From assembly GCA_905480055.1 (NCBI GenBank), contig CAJQOW010000173.1, positions 1 to 7,875 on the forward strand: a stretch of DNA of 7,875 nucleotides, written 5' to 3'. Positions within the stretch are counted from its first letter, which is position 1. Each line of letters opens with the position of its first letter. This DNA comes from an uncultured Acidimicrobiia bacterium (GTDB lineage Bacteria; Actinomycetota; Acidimicrobiia; UBA5794). Positions 1 to 6,067 of the stretch are shown here, piece after piece. The position numbers and the translations under genes are program-made. The notes under the pieces are model-generated. The model was not told the DNA's origin. It did not search any database and saw only the letters and a program-made list of their open reading frames with translations.

Positions 1-530
1 GTCAGCGATCCCTGATAGCGGTATCGCTTCGACGCAAGCGGGATGATGCGCTGGATGTCGGCGAGTCGGACCCCTGACACCGGCTCGTCGGGCTCAGGGA
101 TCGTCGCAACGAGATGGTCCACCGGCTGGGTGCCATCGGCAGCGTCGAACAGCACCGCCACAACCGCGATGGAGCGTGCCGGCCCGATGTGTACGAAGTG
201 CCCCTCGAGGTGCGGATGAGCGGTTCCAACCGTGTGTTCGGCTGGTGCGTGGAAGTGCAGCTCGCTGAAGTCGTACTGGCGGCCCCGATACGACATGACA
301 CCACCCGGCTGGGCAGTGATCACCACCGTCGGGCCCTTGTTGGTGAAGGTCAAGGAGTTGAGGTGATAGGTCAGAGCGAGATCGCCGTGTTCACCCGGCG
401 TTGCAACGGACAGGTCGATGGGCGACTGCATGGTCCCCACAGCACACTGGGCGAAGGATTGATCAATCGAACCCCATGCCGCAGGACCGTTGTCCCCGGC
501 GTACGACCACCCTGGCTGATCGCTCGACAT
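1..530 (-). CDS. alpha-class carbonic anhydrase (3' end beyond window)
   Basis: It would interconvert CO2 and bicarbonate at a zinc site. The 176 visible residues carry alpha-CA hallmarks: WSYAGDNGPAAW at 8-19, QSPIDL at 35-40, LHFHAPAEHT at 91-100 giving zinc ligands His92 and His94, and EGHFVH at 109-114 giving the third ligand His111. The sequence runs off the edge within YRYQGSL, just where the family's TTPPC motif should follow. The ATG shares bases with the nfo stop (ATGA overlap), so translation is probably coupled; no clear ribosome site precedes it. Two oddities: there is no signal peptide, although most bacterial alpha-CAs are exported, and where the proton-shuttle His is expected (NNGHT in relatives) I read NKGPT at 64-68. 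It is the last visible gene of the pyrE operon. Family assignment is firm; cytosolic location and weaker activity are inference. Confidence 0.93.
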   Translation of the reverse strand, partial: MSSDQPGWSYAGDNGPAAWGSIDQSFAQCAVGTMQSPIDLSVATPGEHGDLALTYHLNSLTFTNKGPTVVITAQPGGVMSYRGRQYDFSELHFHAPAEHTVGTAHPHLEGHFVHIGPARSIAVVAVLFDAADGTQPVDHLVATIPEPDEPVSGVRLADIQRIIPLASKRYRYQGSL

Positions 531-1288
531 CAGAGCCGAGACCTGAGCCAGGCGATGTCTGCGACGTGGTTGTCGACATCACCGGGTGTCTCGAGAATGA
601 CAGGAGCGTTGGCGTCCCTCGTCACGCTGACCAGGAGGTCCTCGGGAATCTGCCCGGCACCGAGGTTCTCGTGCCGGTCGCGATTGGAACCTGCCTCGTC
701 CTTCGAGTCGTTGCAGTGGACGAGCGCAATCCCTCCAACCAACCCTGTGATGAGGTCGACGGCAGTTCCCATGTCGGCACCCGAGGCCCACGTGTGGCAG
801 GTGTCAAGACACACACCGACGTCGAACGAGCCGATCTCATCCCACAGCGGCCCGTAGTGCTCGAGCTCATGCATCACCGAGTTCCCACTCCCCGCTGTGT
901 TCTCGACGAGGATCGGGACCGCAACATCGAATGAATCGAGCGCCTTGCGCCAACGCTCGTACCCGACCGTGACGTCTTCGTCATCGCCAACGCTTCCGCC
1001 GTGGACGATGACGCCCTTCGCTCCGATCGCTGCTGCAGCCTCCACGGTCTGGGCGAGGGTCTTGCGCGAGGGGATACGCACGCGGTTGTTCGGACTGGCG
1101 AGGTTCATCAGGTACGGGGCATGCACATAGATATCGATGTCGGAGGCCTTCAATTCCTCCGCATCGTCTCGCGGCAGGGGTGCCTTCCATTGCTGCGGAT
1201 TCGACAGGAACACCTGAACTGCCTCGGCCCCTCTGGCCGTGGCCTCTGCGAGCGGCTTCTGTGGACTGACGTGTGCTCCAATGATCAC
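530..1288 (-). CDS. nfo: endonuclease IV (AP endonuclease, deoxyribonuclease IV)
   Basis: Cleaves DNA 5' to abasic sites in base-excision repair, using three zinc ions in a TIM barrel. The 252-residue product begins (M)IIGAHVS, the usual family start. It shows the nine expected metal ligands in order: His56 (YVHAPY), His96 (IVHGGS), Glu129 (LVENTAG), Asp162 and His165 (CLDTCHTWASG), His191 (VHCNDSK), Asp204 and His206 (DRHENLG), and Glu233 (ILETPG). It therefore looks catalytically complete, though somewhat shorter than the E. coli enzyme. The start is GTG and overlaps the preceding stop (GTGA); its own stop overlaps the next ATG. Nfo is thus embedded in a coupled four-gene operon with pyrE and should be made constitutively with it; no separate promoter was seen. 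Confidence 0.97.
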   Translation of the reverse strand: MIIGAHVSPQKPLAEATARGAEAVQVFLSNPQQWKAPLPRDDAEELKASDIDIYVHAPYLMNLASPNNRVRIPSRKTLAQTVEAAAAIGAKGVIVHGGSVGDDEDVTVGYERWRKALDSFDVAVPILVENTAGSGNSVMHELEHYGPLWDEIGSFDVGVCLDTCHTWASGADMGTAVDLITGLVGGIALVHCNDSKDEAGSNRDRHENLGAGQIPEDLLVSVTRDANAPVILETPGDVDNHVADIAWLRSRL

Positions 1289-2094
1289 GGGCTTGCCTCC
1301 TCCGGATCGGGTGGCTCGGGTGCGTCTCCATTCAACACGTCGCCAGAGGGGTCATCGCCGGACATTTCGTTGCTCGGTGTATGAGTCTGTGCGTCGCCCG
1401 CGGCCCCGTCGTCCGACGCTGTGGGACCAGTCTCCGCCTCATCGACTTCGACTTCCCCACCCGGTGCGACTTGCTCCTCTGCGCCAATTCCAGCCGTCGC
1501 AACTGAGGTTTGCCACGTGAGTGATGGGGCTTCCATGTGCTTGATCTCATCGACCCGGCGATAGTGGCCAAGCGCCCCTTGGGCAGCGATGGCGAATTCA
1601 CCGACGCCCTTCGTCCAGTTCTCTGCGTCAACGAGCAGCTCGTCCCCGCGCCATTCAGCGTTGTGTGGTTCAGGCGGCAATCCGTTGGGATCCAGTACTT
1701 CGATGACCAGTTGCTCGCGCATCGCACCGTCGAACCCGTCTTCCATGAGGTCTCCGCGCACGTTGCGGATATTCGACCAGGGGACGGTCACATCATCCCC
1801 GTGCTTGCCCATGGGGAGCGCTATCCCTCCGGCGGAGATCACTGCCTGAGGCTTGCGGCGGACAAGCTCAATCAGTGCGCCTCCAAAGAGGACAGTGCCA
1901 GTTCCGAGCATGACGGCTCCCCAGACGATGTCTCCACGCTGTTGGGCATGACCCCTCGTGGTGAGCACACCGTCCGTGTTCTCGGGTTCCGTGGAAACCC
2001 AATGGGCAAACATCACGTCAATCGAGGCAATGATCAGGAGGAGTCCCAGGAGACCAAAGGCAAACAGCCTGATAGGGGACGTGTAGGCGCGCAT
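1285..2094 (-). CDS. two-helix membrane protein with PH-like domain and acidic tail
   Basis: 269 residues; I do not recognise a named family. Two hydrophobic segments (about 9-32 and 57-78) are joined by a polar loop. A beta-rich stretch at about 81-190 contains VPWSNIRNVRGD near 104-115, a pattern typical of bacterial PH-like domains of membrane proteins. A low-complexity, strongly acidic tail (about 205-269, rich in D, E, G, P) follows. I chose ATG 2094, 4 nt after the pyrE stop, rather than an upstream in-frame ATG that would overlap pyrE by more than 100 nt and add a basic stretch in front of the first helix. A GGAG-like element lies about 15 nt upstream, which is far, so coupling to pyrE is likely. 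The stop overlaps the nfo GTG. Function unknown; the position suggests only co-expression. Confidence 0.85.
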   Translation of the reverse strand: MRAYTSPIRLFAFGLLGLLLIIASIDVMFAHWVSTEPENTDGVLTTRGHAQQRGDIVWGAVMLGTGTVLFGGALIELVRRKPQAVISAGGIALPMGKHGDDVTVPWSNIRNVRGDLMEDGFDGAMREQLVIEVLDPNGLPPEPHNAEWRGDELLVDAENWTKGVGEFAIAAQGALGHYRRVDEIKHMEAPSLTWQTSVATAGIGAEEQVAPGGEVEVDEAETGPTASDDGAAGDAQTHTPSNEMSGDDPSGDVLNGDAPEPPDPEEASP

Positions 2095-2098
2095 AGGT

Positions 2099-2659
2099 TT
2101 AGGTCTCGACTCCGAGGTCGGCTGGCGTAGTGAGCGCAATGTAGGGCACGCCGAGTTCTTCAACCCTTGCGCGCGCCGCCCCATTCGATCGATCGACCAG
2201 GGCGATTGCACGGACCACGTTCACGCCTTCGGCCAACAGTGCATCAATGGCCTCGACAAGAGCGGACCCGGTCGTCGTGGTGTCCTCGAGGGCGACCACG
2301 TTGTCTCCGGACGCAACCGGCCCAACGAGCCGTCCTCCCGTTCCGTGATCCTTTGCCGACTTGCGGATCGAGAACGCTGCGAGACTTCTGCCGGACTCCG
2401 AGGCCACCATTGCGGTGGCGATTGCGATGGGGTCGGCACCCATCGTCATGCCGCCCACGGCGGTCGCCCCTTCGGGAACCTCAGCGGCAACGGCCGCACC
2501 GACTACACGCGCACCTTCGCCCGAAAATGTCGTTTGGCGGGCATCGATGTACCAATCTGACGTCTCCCCCGAGCGCAGCACAAACGGGCCATCTGTACGC
2601 ACAGCATGGGTTTTCAGGTGATCGACGAGGGCCGATGTGGGGTCTTCAGAAAAATCCAG
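2099..2659 (-). CDS. pyrE: orotate phosphoribosyltransferase, probable CTG start
   Basis: Joins orotate to PRPP to give OMP in UMP synthesis. Motifs: GPFVLRSGETSDWYIDAR near the N terminus, the catalytic FSIRKSAKDHG loop (about 96-106), and the PRPP-binding stretch VVALEDTTTTGSA (about 121-133; relatives usually have VEDVxTTG). The longest ATG/GTG/TTG-initiated frame starts at GTG 2602, giving 167 aa. It has no ribosome site and loses the first helix normally present. The frame stays open upstream, encoding TSALVDHLKTHAVRTDGPF, which fits the usual PyrE N terminus, until a TGA at 2671-2669. No ATG, GTG or TTG occurs there, but CTG 2659 follows GAGAGG at a 5-nt spacing, giving 186 aa. I therefore favour CTG. 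It heads the pyrE-membrane protein-nfo-carbonic anhydrase operon. Function is firm; the start is not. Confidence 0.92.
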   Translation of the reverse strand: MDFSEDPTSALVDHLKTHAVRTDGPFVLRSGETSDWYIDARQTTFSGEGARVVGAAVAAEVPEGATAVGGMTMGADPIAIATAMVASESGRSLAAFSIRKSAKDHGTGGRLVGPVASGDNVVALEDTTTTGSALVEAIDALLAEGVNVVRAIALVDRSNGAARARVEELGVPYIALTTPADLGVET

Positions 2660-2738
2660 AAAAACCTCTCAAGTCCTTCTCCAGTTCCGTCGATACGGTA
2701 GTCAGACAGGATGCCTTCCTAACCTCCCGTCTAAGCCC

Positions 2739-2771
2739 GAACCGAGGCCGCCGTAAGGCGGCCTTCGGTTC
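2739..2771. other. GC-rich hairpin between divergent pyrE and phosphatase genes
   Basis: Arms 2739-2752 and 2757-2771 pair over 14 bp with one bulged T around a GTAA loop. No T tract follows on either strand, so it is not a classical intrinsic terminator. It lies 80 nt upstream of the pyrE start and 46 nt upstream of the phosphatase start, so in RNA it could only be part of a long pyrE leader or of read-through transcripts. An attenuator or a protein-binding palindrome are both possible. Confidence 0.5.
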
Positions 2772-2804
2772 ATTCTGGGGTAGTTCCTCGATTTCGCCGG
2801 TGGC

Positions 2805-2810
2805 TACCCT
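2805..2810 (+). promoter_or_regulatory. -10 box (TACCCT) for leaderless phosphatase mRNA
   Basis: TACCCT matches the actinobacterial TAnnnT -10 pattern and sits 6 nt before the ATG at 2817, which puts the expected transcription start on the start codon. The gap (GCGCGC) holds no ribosome site, which fits a leaderless mRNA. No good -35 is visible. Confidence 0.5.
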
Positions 2811-2816
2811 GCGCGC

Positions 2817-3500
2817 ATGGACATTGTCTTCATCCGCCACGGCCAACCACAGTGGGCCGTTGATGGCCTCTCGCAGACCGATCCCTTTCTCACCGACCTG
2901 GGTCACAAGCAAGCCGAGCTTGCCGCAGGGCGCATAGCCACCGACCCGAAGCAGGCAACCGAACTGATCGTGTCTCCGGCCAAGCGAAGCCAGCAGACGG
3001 CAGAGCCGATCGCCCGCGATACCGATCTTGCCGTCATCACCGTTGACGATCTCGTCGAGGTAAAGATGCCCGACTGGGAGGGCGTGACCGAGGACTCGGT
3101 CATCGAGATCTTCAAGACGACGAAGGACCGCACGCCAGAAGAGTGGTGGGACGGGCTTCCTGGTGGCGAGTCCTTCCGCACGTTCCACGATCGTGTCACC
3201 ACCGCCCTCGACGCTCTACTCGCAGAACGTGGCGTCTTCAGGGATCCGATCGACCCAAGCCTCTGGCACATGTCGACGGACCCCGGTCGGCTCGTGGTTG
3301 TCGCACACGGTGGGACGAACTCCGTGTGCCTCACGCACCTGCTTGGGATTCCGCCTGCGCCGTGGGAATGGGAACGTCTTGTTCTCTTCCATGCATCGTT
3401 TGCACGGATCAAGATGATCCCCCTCGCCGGCGCCTACGTGCCCAGCCTTCGCACGTTCAACGACCAGGACCACATACCCCTCGAGTTCCGGTCGAGATGA
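2817..3500 (+). CDS. histidine phosphatase superfamily (phosphoglycerate-mutase-like) protein
   Basis: 227 residues with the two-histidine phosphatase core. RHG at 7-9 gives the phospho-accepting His8; SPAKRSQQTA at 53-62 gives the phosphate-binding Arg57; the acid is probably Glu88 in DWEG; and VVAHGGTNS at 161-169 gives the second catalytic His164. These proteins take phosphate off small molecules or proteins, and the substrate cannot be read from sequence. The length and the single catalytic domain point to a soluble, broad-specificity phosphatase rather than a true glycolytic mutase. It stands alone, divergent from pyrE and convergent with the VOC gene. The start fits a leaderless transcript. 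Confidence 0.92.
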   Translation: MDIVFIRHGQPQWAVDGLSQTDPFLTDLGHKQAELAAGRIATDPKQATELIVSPAKRSQQTAEPIARDTDLAVITVDDLVEVKMPDWEGVTEDSVIEIFKTTKDRTPEEWWDGLPGGESFRTFHDRVTTALDALLAERGVFRDPIDPSLWHMSTDPGRLVVVAHGGTNSVCLTHLLGIPPAPWEWERLVLFHASFARIKMIPLAGAYVPSLRTFNDQDHIPLEFRSR

Positions 3501-3556
3501 GCACAGCTCGGTGCCTGGTAGCTGGTACCCAGTACCCGGATCTGTAACGAACCTGA

Positions 3557-3979
3557 TCAATCGTTGGCGCGGTAGCTGGCGAGGAAGTTGCTGAGTTGCT
3601 CCTGGGTCGGGTGGCCCCAACCGAGGCAGAACGGATGACCGGCCGGATCGGCGTACACACGATGTCCTTCGTCGGATCCCGGATCCGTTGCATCCTGGAG
3701 GAGTCGTGCACCCAGGTCGATGGCACGCCGATGCGCTGCTGCTGGATCGGTCACGTGAAAGTCGATGTGAACCTGCTGTGGTTGCCCCTCTGGCCAGTCT
3801 GGCGGAACGTGGTCAGGGGCACGTTGCACACCGACGAGCCAATTTCCCTGCTTGTCGATGACGCAGTGGAACTGCGGATCCTCGTCGACCACGAGCCCGT
3901 CGAACATCGCAGCCCAAAACGCGCTCTCCGCTGCGACATCCGCTGAGTCGAACACGACAACATGTCGAATTCGGTCCAT
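3557..3979 (-). CDS. VOC family (glyoxalase-like fold) protein
   Basis: 140 residues forming one or two beta-alpha-beta-beta-beta modules of the vicinal-oxygen-chelate fold. The N-terminal half runs HVVVFDSADVAAESAFWAAMF (start of first module) to FHCVIDKQGNWLVGVQ. The second half begins at VHIDFHVTD (70-78) and ends YADPAGHPFCLGW (109-121), the standard closing strand of Glyoxalase_6-type proteins. His71 and the conserved DPAGHPF are candidate metal- or substrate-site elements. No specific reaction can be assigned; members include resistance proteins, dioxygenases and many uncharacterised proteins. The gene is monocistronic, convergent with the phosphatase (56-nt gap), and its promoter suggests a leaderless mRNA. 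Confidence 0.9.
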   Translation of the reverse strand: MDRIRHVVVFDSADVAAESAFWAAMFDGLVVDEDPQFHCVIDKQGNWLVGVQRAPDHVPPDWPEGQPQQVHIDFHVTDPAAAHRRAIDLGARLLQDATDPGSDEGHRVYADPAGHPFCLGWGHPTQEQLSNFLASYRAND

Positions 3980-3985
3980 GGCGGC

Positions 3986-3991
3986 ACCCTA
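3986..3991 (-). promoter_or_regulatory. -10 box (TAGGGT) for leaderless VOC mRNA
   Basis: On the minus strand TAGGGT (TAnnnT pattern) lies 6 nt before the ATG at 3979. The gap has no ribosome site. The geometry is the same as for the phosphatase gene at 2817, which supports both start choices. Confidence 0.45.
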
Positions 3992-4099
3992 CAAGCACGA
4001 GGTGGAAGGCGGCCCGATCCTTCTGGGCTCACTTCAGGGAGTTCGCCCTCTCGCCACGATGCAGAACCCACCACCATGTGGGCCGCGCTGGAGTGGCGG

Positions 4100-4864
4100 T
4101 CACTTGCCGTATCGGCGTTCCCTGCGGGTGAAATCGCGAAGGGACCGAAGGAAGTCGACGCGCCGGAATGCAGGCCAGTAGACGTCGACGAAGGCGTACT
4201 CGGCGTAGGCGGCCTGCCACAGCATGAACCCGGAAAGCCTCGCTTCACCGGAGGTACGGAGGACGAGATCGGGGTCTGGCAGGTCTGATGCGTACATGCG
4301 CTCCGACAGTGATTCCTTCTCGATGTGGGCACTGATCTCCTGGGCTGCAACACCTTGGTCCGCAAGATCCGTGACGAGGTCCTTCACCGCATCCACGATC
4401 TCCTGACGACCGCCGTAGGCGAGGGCGATGGTTACACGCCGAGAACCTGCAGAACACTGCTCCTCGAGTTCCTTGGCCGCCTCGACGAGGTCGGAGGGAA
4501 GCAGGTCGAGGCTTCCGATGAACTTCACCTTGACGTCCCTGCCAGCAGATGATTCAGGGATGCGATGGAAGAGCTCTATGACAACCTCGTAGTAGGGAAC
4601 GCGTTCCTCATCCGGTCTGAGGAGGTTCTCGGTGAACAGCAACCAGCAGGTGACTGCGGCAATATCGAGCTCTGCGGTCCACTGCAGGAACTCCTCGAAC
4701 TTCTCCATGCCGACCCGGTAGGACGCCTGATAGTCAGGAAGTCGCTCGGCACGTGCATATCGCCTGTGCCCGTCGTGGATCACCCCGATGTGCTTGGGCA
4801 GGGCACCACGATCCAGCTGACTGGCGAGTCGGTCTCCGTAGACCTTGTACAGCGGCCGAAGCAT
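4100..4864 (-). CDS. cis-prenyltransferase (short-chain Z-isoprenyl diphosphate synthase-like)
   Basis: 254 residues of the UppS family, which condenses isopentenyl diphosphate onto allylic diphosphates in cis. The whole protein resembles the mycobacterial Z-farnesyl diphosphate synthase (Rv1086) as I recall it: RPLYKVYGDRL at the start, DPDLVLRTSGEARLSGFMLWQ at about 197-217, and PAFRRVDFLRSLRDF near the end. RTSGE (203-207) and the catalytic Asp31 are present. The first motif is unusual: HDGHRRYAR at 30-38 where relatives have (M/C)DGNxRWA, so Asn33 is His and Trp36 is Tyr; the usual (F/L)STEN motif reads LFTEN. ATG 4864 has AAGGA four nt upstream, so I prefer it to ATG 4888 and to far-upstream extensions. 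It probably supplies polyprenyl precursors for cell-wall carriers; chain length is inferred from similarity only. Confidence 0.93.
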   Translation of the reverse strand: MLRPLYKVYGDRLASQLDRGALPKHIGVIHDGHRRYARAERLPDYQASYRVGMEKFEEFLQWTAELDIAAVTCWLLFTENLLRPDEERVPYYEVVIELFHRIPESSAGRDVKVKFIGSLDLLPSDLVEAAKELEEQCSAGSRRVTIALAYGGRQEIVDAVKDLVTDLADQGVAAQEISAHIEKESLSERMYASDLPDPDLVLRTSGEARLSGFMLWQAAYAEYAFVDVYWPAFRRVDFLRSLRDFTRRERRYGK

Positions 4865-5016
4865 TGAATCCTTGGTCGACACGAACATCCCCGTCGTTGT
4901 GGAGCCAGTGGACCACAGACTAGGTGTATACCCCTGATTCCGACGAGAAACCTCCCGGCGAACGTCAATCGAGACTCGATGTGCAACAACCCCGGCAGAC
5001 ATACGGTCGGCTGGGG

Positions 5017-5022
5017 TACGAT
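5017..5022 (+). promoter_or_regulatory. -10 box (TACGAT) for hemolysin III gene
   Basis: TACGAT fits TAnnnT and ends 8 nt before the GTG at 5031, so the transcript would start at or a base or two before the start codon. No Shine-Dalgarno is present between them. No convincing -35 is seen. The 166-nt divergent gap to the isoprenyl transferase holds little else that I recognise. Confidence 0.45.
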
Positions 5023-5030
5023 TCACCTCG

Positions 5031-5693
5031 GTGGAAATTCCTCGTTGGACCTTGGGCCGGATGCAGAACCCCGTTCGTGGGTTCCTGCACGGTGCCGCTG
5101 CAATCACCGCAGTCTTCGGCACCCTCTTCCTCGCGTGGCAGGCACCCAACATGGCTGCGCGCGCCGGCGCTGTCGTCTTTGGCCTCGCCATGATCGCCCT
5201 CTACACAACCAGCTCGCTGTATCACGGCATCCCTTGGGACCCCGAGTGGAAGAAGCGGATGCAGCGCGTCGACCACACCATGATCATCGTGCTCATCGCC
5301 GGAACGTATACCCCGCCAACCATCGTCGCACTCGACGGATGGCAGCAATGGGCCTTCCTCGCGTTTGCGTGGGGCACCGTCGCTGTCGGCATCATTCAGC
5401 ACTCCTTCTTCCCCAGGGACAAGCAAGGATTCTCCATGGCGCTTGGTGCAACGATGGGGTGGCTCGGCATCCTCATTGCCTGGAAGTTCGTCGTCGAACT
5501 CGGATGGACTGCCGCACTCCTCGGCCTCATCGGCGGCGCGGTGTACACCGTCGGCATGGTCCTCCTGATCACCAACTGGCCGAAGCTCTGGCCGAGGGTG
5601 TTCTCCTACCACGAGCTCTTCCACGTGATGGTCATCGCAGGCACCGCAATCCACTTCGTCATGATCTGGCGGTACGTGCTGCCCAAGGCGTAG
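5031..5693 (+). CDS. hemolysin III / PAQR family seven-helix membrane protein
   Basis: 220 residues with about seven hydrophobic helices. PAQR-superfamily signatures are present: SSLYHG with His65, DHTMIIVLIAGTYTP at 81-95 with Asp81 and His82, and YHELFHVMVIAGTAIHF at 193-209 with His194 and His198. In PAQR proteins these residues form a membrane-embedded zinc site and are linked to ceramidase-like hydrolase activity; bacterial members are often called hemolysin III or YqfA, and true haemolysis is doubtful. GTG 5031 fits a leaderless transcript; ATG 5061 (residue 11) is a possible alternative just before the PVRGFLHG helix. It is divergent from the isoprenyl transferase, the same pairing I recall in mycobacteria, suggesting an old neighbourhood in lipid or membrane biology. 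Confidence 0.93.
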   Translation: MEIPRWTLGRMQNPVRGFLHGAAAITAVFGTLFLAWQAPNMAARAGAVVFGLAMIALYTTSSLYHGIPWDPEWKKRMQRVDHTMIIVLIAGTYTPPTIVALDGWQQWAFLAFAWGTVAVGIIQHSFFPRDKQGFSMALGATMGWLGILIAWKFVVELGWTAALLGLIGGAVYTVGMVLLITNWPKLWPRVFSYHELFHVMVIAGTAIHFVMIWRYVLPKA

Positions 5694-5729
5694 GGCCTTT
5701 GGCATCCCGTGGTGCCTCGGGGGCTCGCG

Positions 5730-5747
5730 GGCTGGGCATCCCTAGCC
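5730..5747 (+). other. short hairpin after hemolysin III gene
   Basis: GGCTGGG (5730-5736) pairs with CCC-T-AGCC (5740-5747) around CAT with one bulged T. It lies 37 nt past the stop but no T tract follows, so it is at best a weak or factor-dependent 3' end signal. Confidence 0.3.
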
Positions 5748-5774
5748 GCCGCAAGCAGTCGGTGAAGTTGGGGG

Positions 5775-5803
5775 TTGACAAAGCTGCTGTCGTGGTCCAT
5801 AGT
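5775..5803 (+). promoter_or_regulatory. sigma-70-like promoter (TTGACA, 17 nt, CATAGT)
   Basis: A perfect -35 TTGACA (5775-5780) and a four-of-six -10 CATAGT (5798-5803) are separated by an ideal 17 bp. The predicted start, about 5810, falls at the first base of the intrinsic terminator. It resembles a consensus housekeeping promoter far more than the other promoters in the window do, which is more typical of phage or accessory DNA. Confidence 0.5.
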
Positions 5804-5810
5804 TCCCTCT

Positions 5811-5847
5811 AGCCGTAACACCCCCTTCGGGGACGTTGCGGCTTTTT
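5811..5847 (+). terminator. intrinsic terminator
   Basis: AGCCGTAAC (5811-5819) pairs with GTTGCGGCT (5835-5843) with one T-G wobble. An inner CCCC/GGGG stem (5821-5824 with 5829-5832) closes on CTTC. The stem runs straight into TTTTT (5843-5847). It can end hemolysin III read-through, or transcripts from the promoter just upstream, which would then be only about 40 nt long. Confidence 0.75.
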
Positions 5848-5888
5848 GTATGTATCCGACCCACCCAGTGAGAGAACGAGTTCACCTC

Positions 5889-6014
5889 ATGAACACGACA
5901 TTGCGAAGGCAACCGACCGGCATAGCCAGGCATGGTTTGTCGCGGCGTTTGTGGCAACACAGACGCCTACGGCTGAACTTCCATTTCGCACCAGGGTGGC
6001 TGATCCAAACGTGA
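5889..6014 (+). CDS. possible 41-aa basic small protein (doubtful)
   Basis: An ATG frame encodes a short, Arg-rich peptide starting MNTTLRRQPTG and ending GWLIQT. It has only GAGAG about 14 nt upstream as ribosome site. Its stop TGA lies inside a hairpin (6011-6027). No family is recognised. It could be a small leader peptide or chance; I lean to chance. Confidence 0.2.
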   Translation: MNTTLRRQPTGIARHGLSRRLWQHRRLRLNFHFAPGWLIQT

Positions 6015-6027
6015 CGTAGCGCGTCAC
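6011..6027 (+). other. small hairpin overlapping the small-ORF stop
   Basis: GTGACG (6011-6016) pairs perfectly with CGTCAC (6022-6027) around TAGCG. The stop codon of the doubtful small ORF (6012-6014) lies in the 5' arm. No T tract follows. Confidence 0.35.
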
Positions 6028-6036
6028 CGTTCGATC

Positions 6037-6067
6037 GAGCCGCCCCCACATCGGGCGGCTCTTCTGC
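6037..6067 (+). terminator. terminator-like 9-bp hairpin
   Basis: GAGCCGCCC (6037-6045) pairs perfectly with GGGCGGCTC (6053-6061) around CCACATC. The tail TTCTGC is only mildly T-rich, so termination would be moderate. It is the second strong hairpin before the array and may separate the small ORF from the tRNA transcript or cap an RNA 5' end. Confidence 0.5.

Noticed and set aside
114..934. Two long plus-strand open frames opposite nfo and the carbonic anhydrase
   Set aside because: They are antisense shadows of strongly supported minus-strand genes and their translations are Arg/Ser/Pro-rich with no recognisable motif.
1537..2130. 197-codon plus-strand frame opposite the membrane protein
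   Set aside because: No family signal; the minus-strand frame has membrane helices and operon-style overlaps, so it is the real gene.
2646..3188. 180-codon minus-strand frame opposite the phosphatase
   Set aside because: The plus frame carries the complete histidine-phosphatase motif set; this one has none.
3524..3536. GGTAC-CCA-GTACC hairpin between the convergent phosphatase and VOC genes as a terminator
   Set aside because: Only five pairs and no T tract on either strand; too weak to call.
4865..5191. N-terminal extension of the isoprenyl transferase
   Set aside because: The added residues look non-homologous, would overlap the divergent hemolysin III start, and ATG 4864 has a good ribosome site.
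4965..5812. Long frames on both strands overlapping hemolysin III
   Set aside because: Out-of-frame shadows, charged and without membrane pattern or motifs; the 5031-5693 frame has the PAQR residues.
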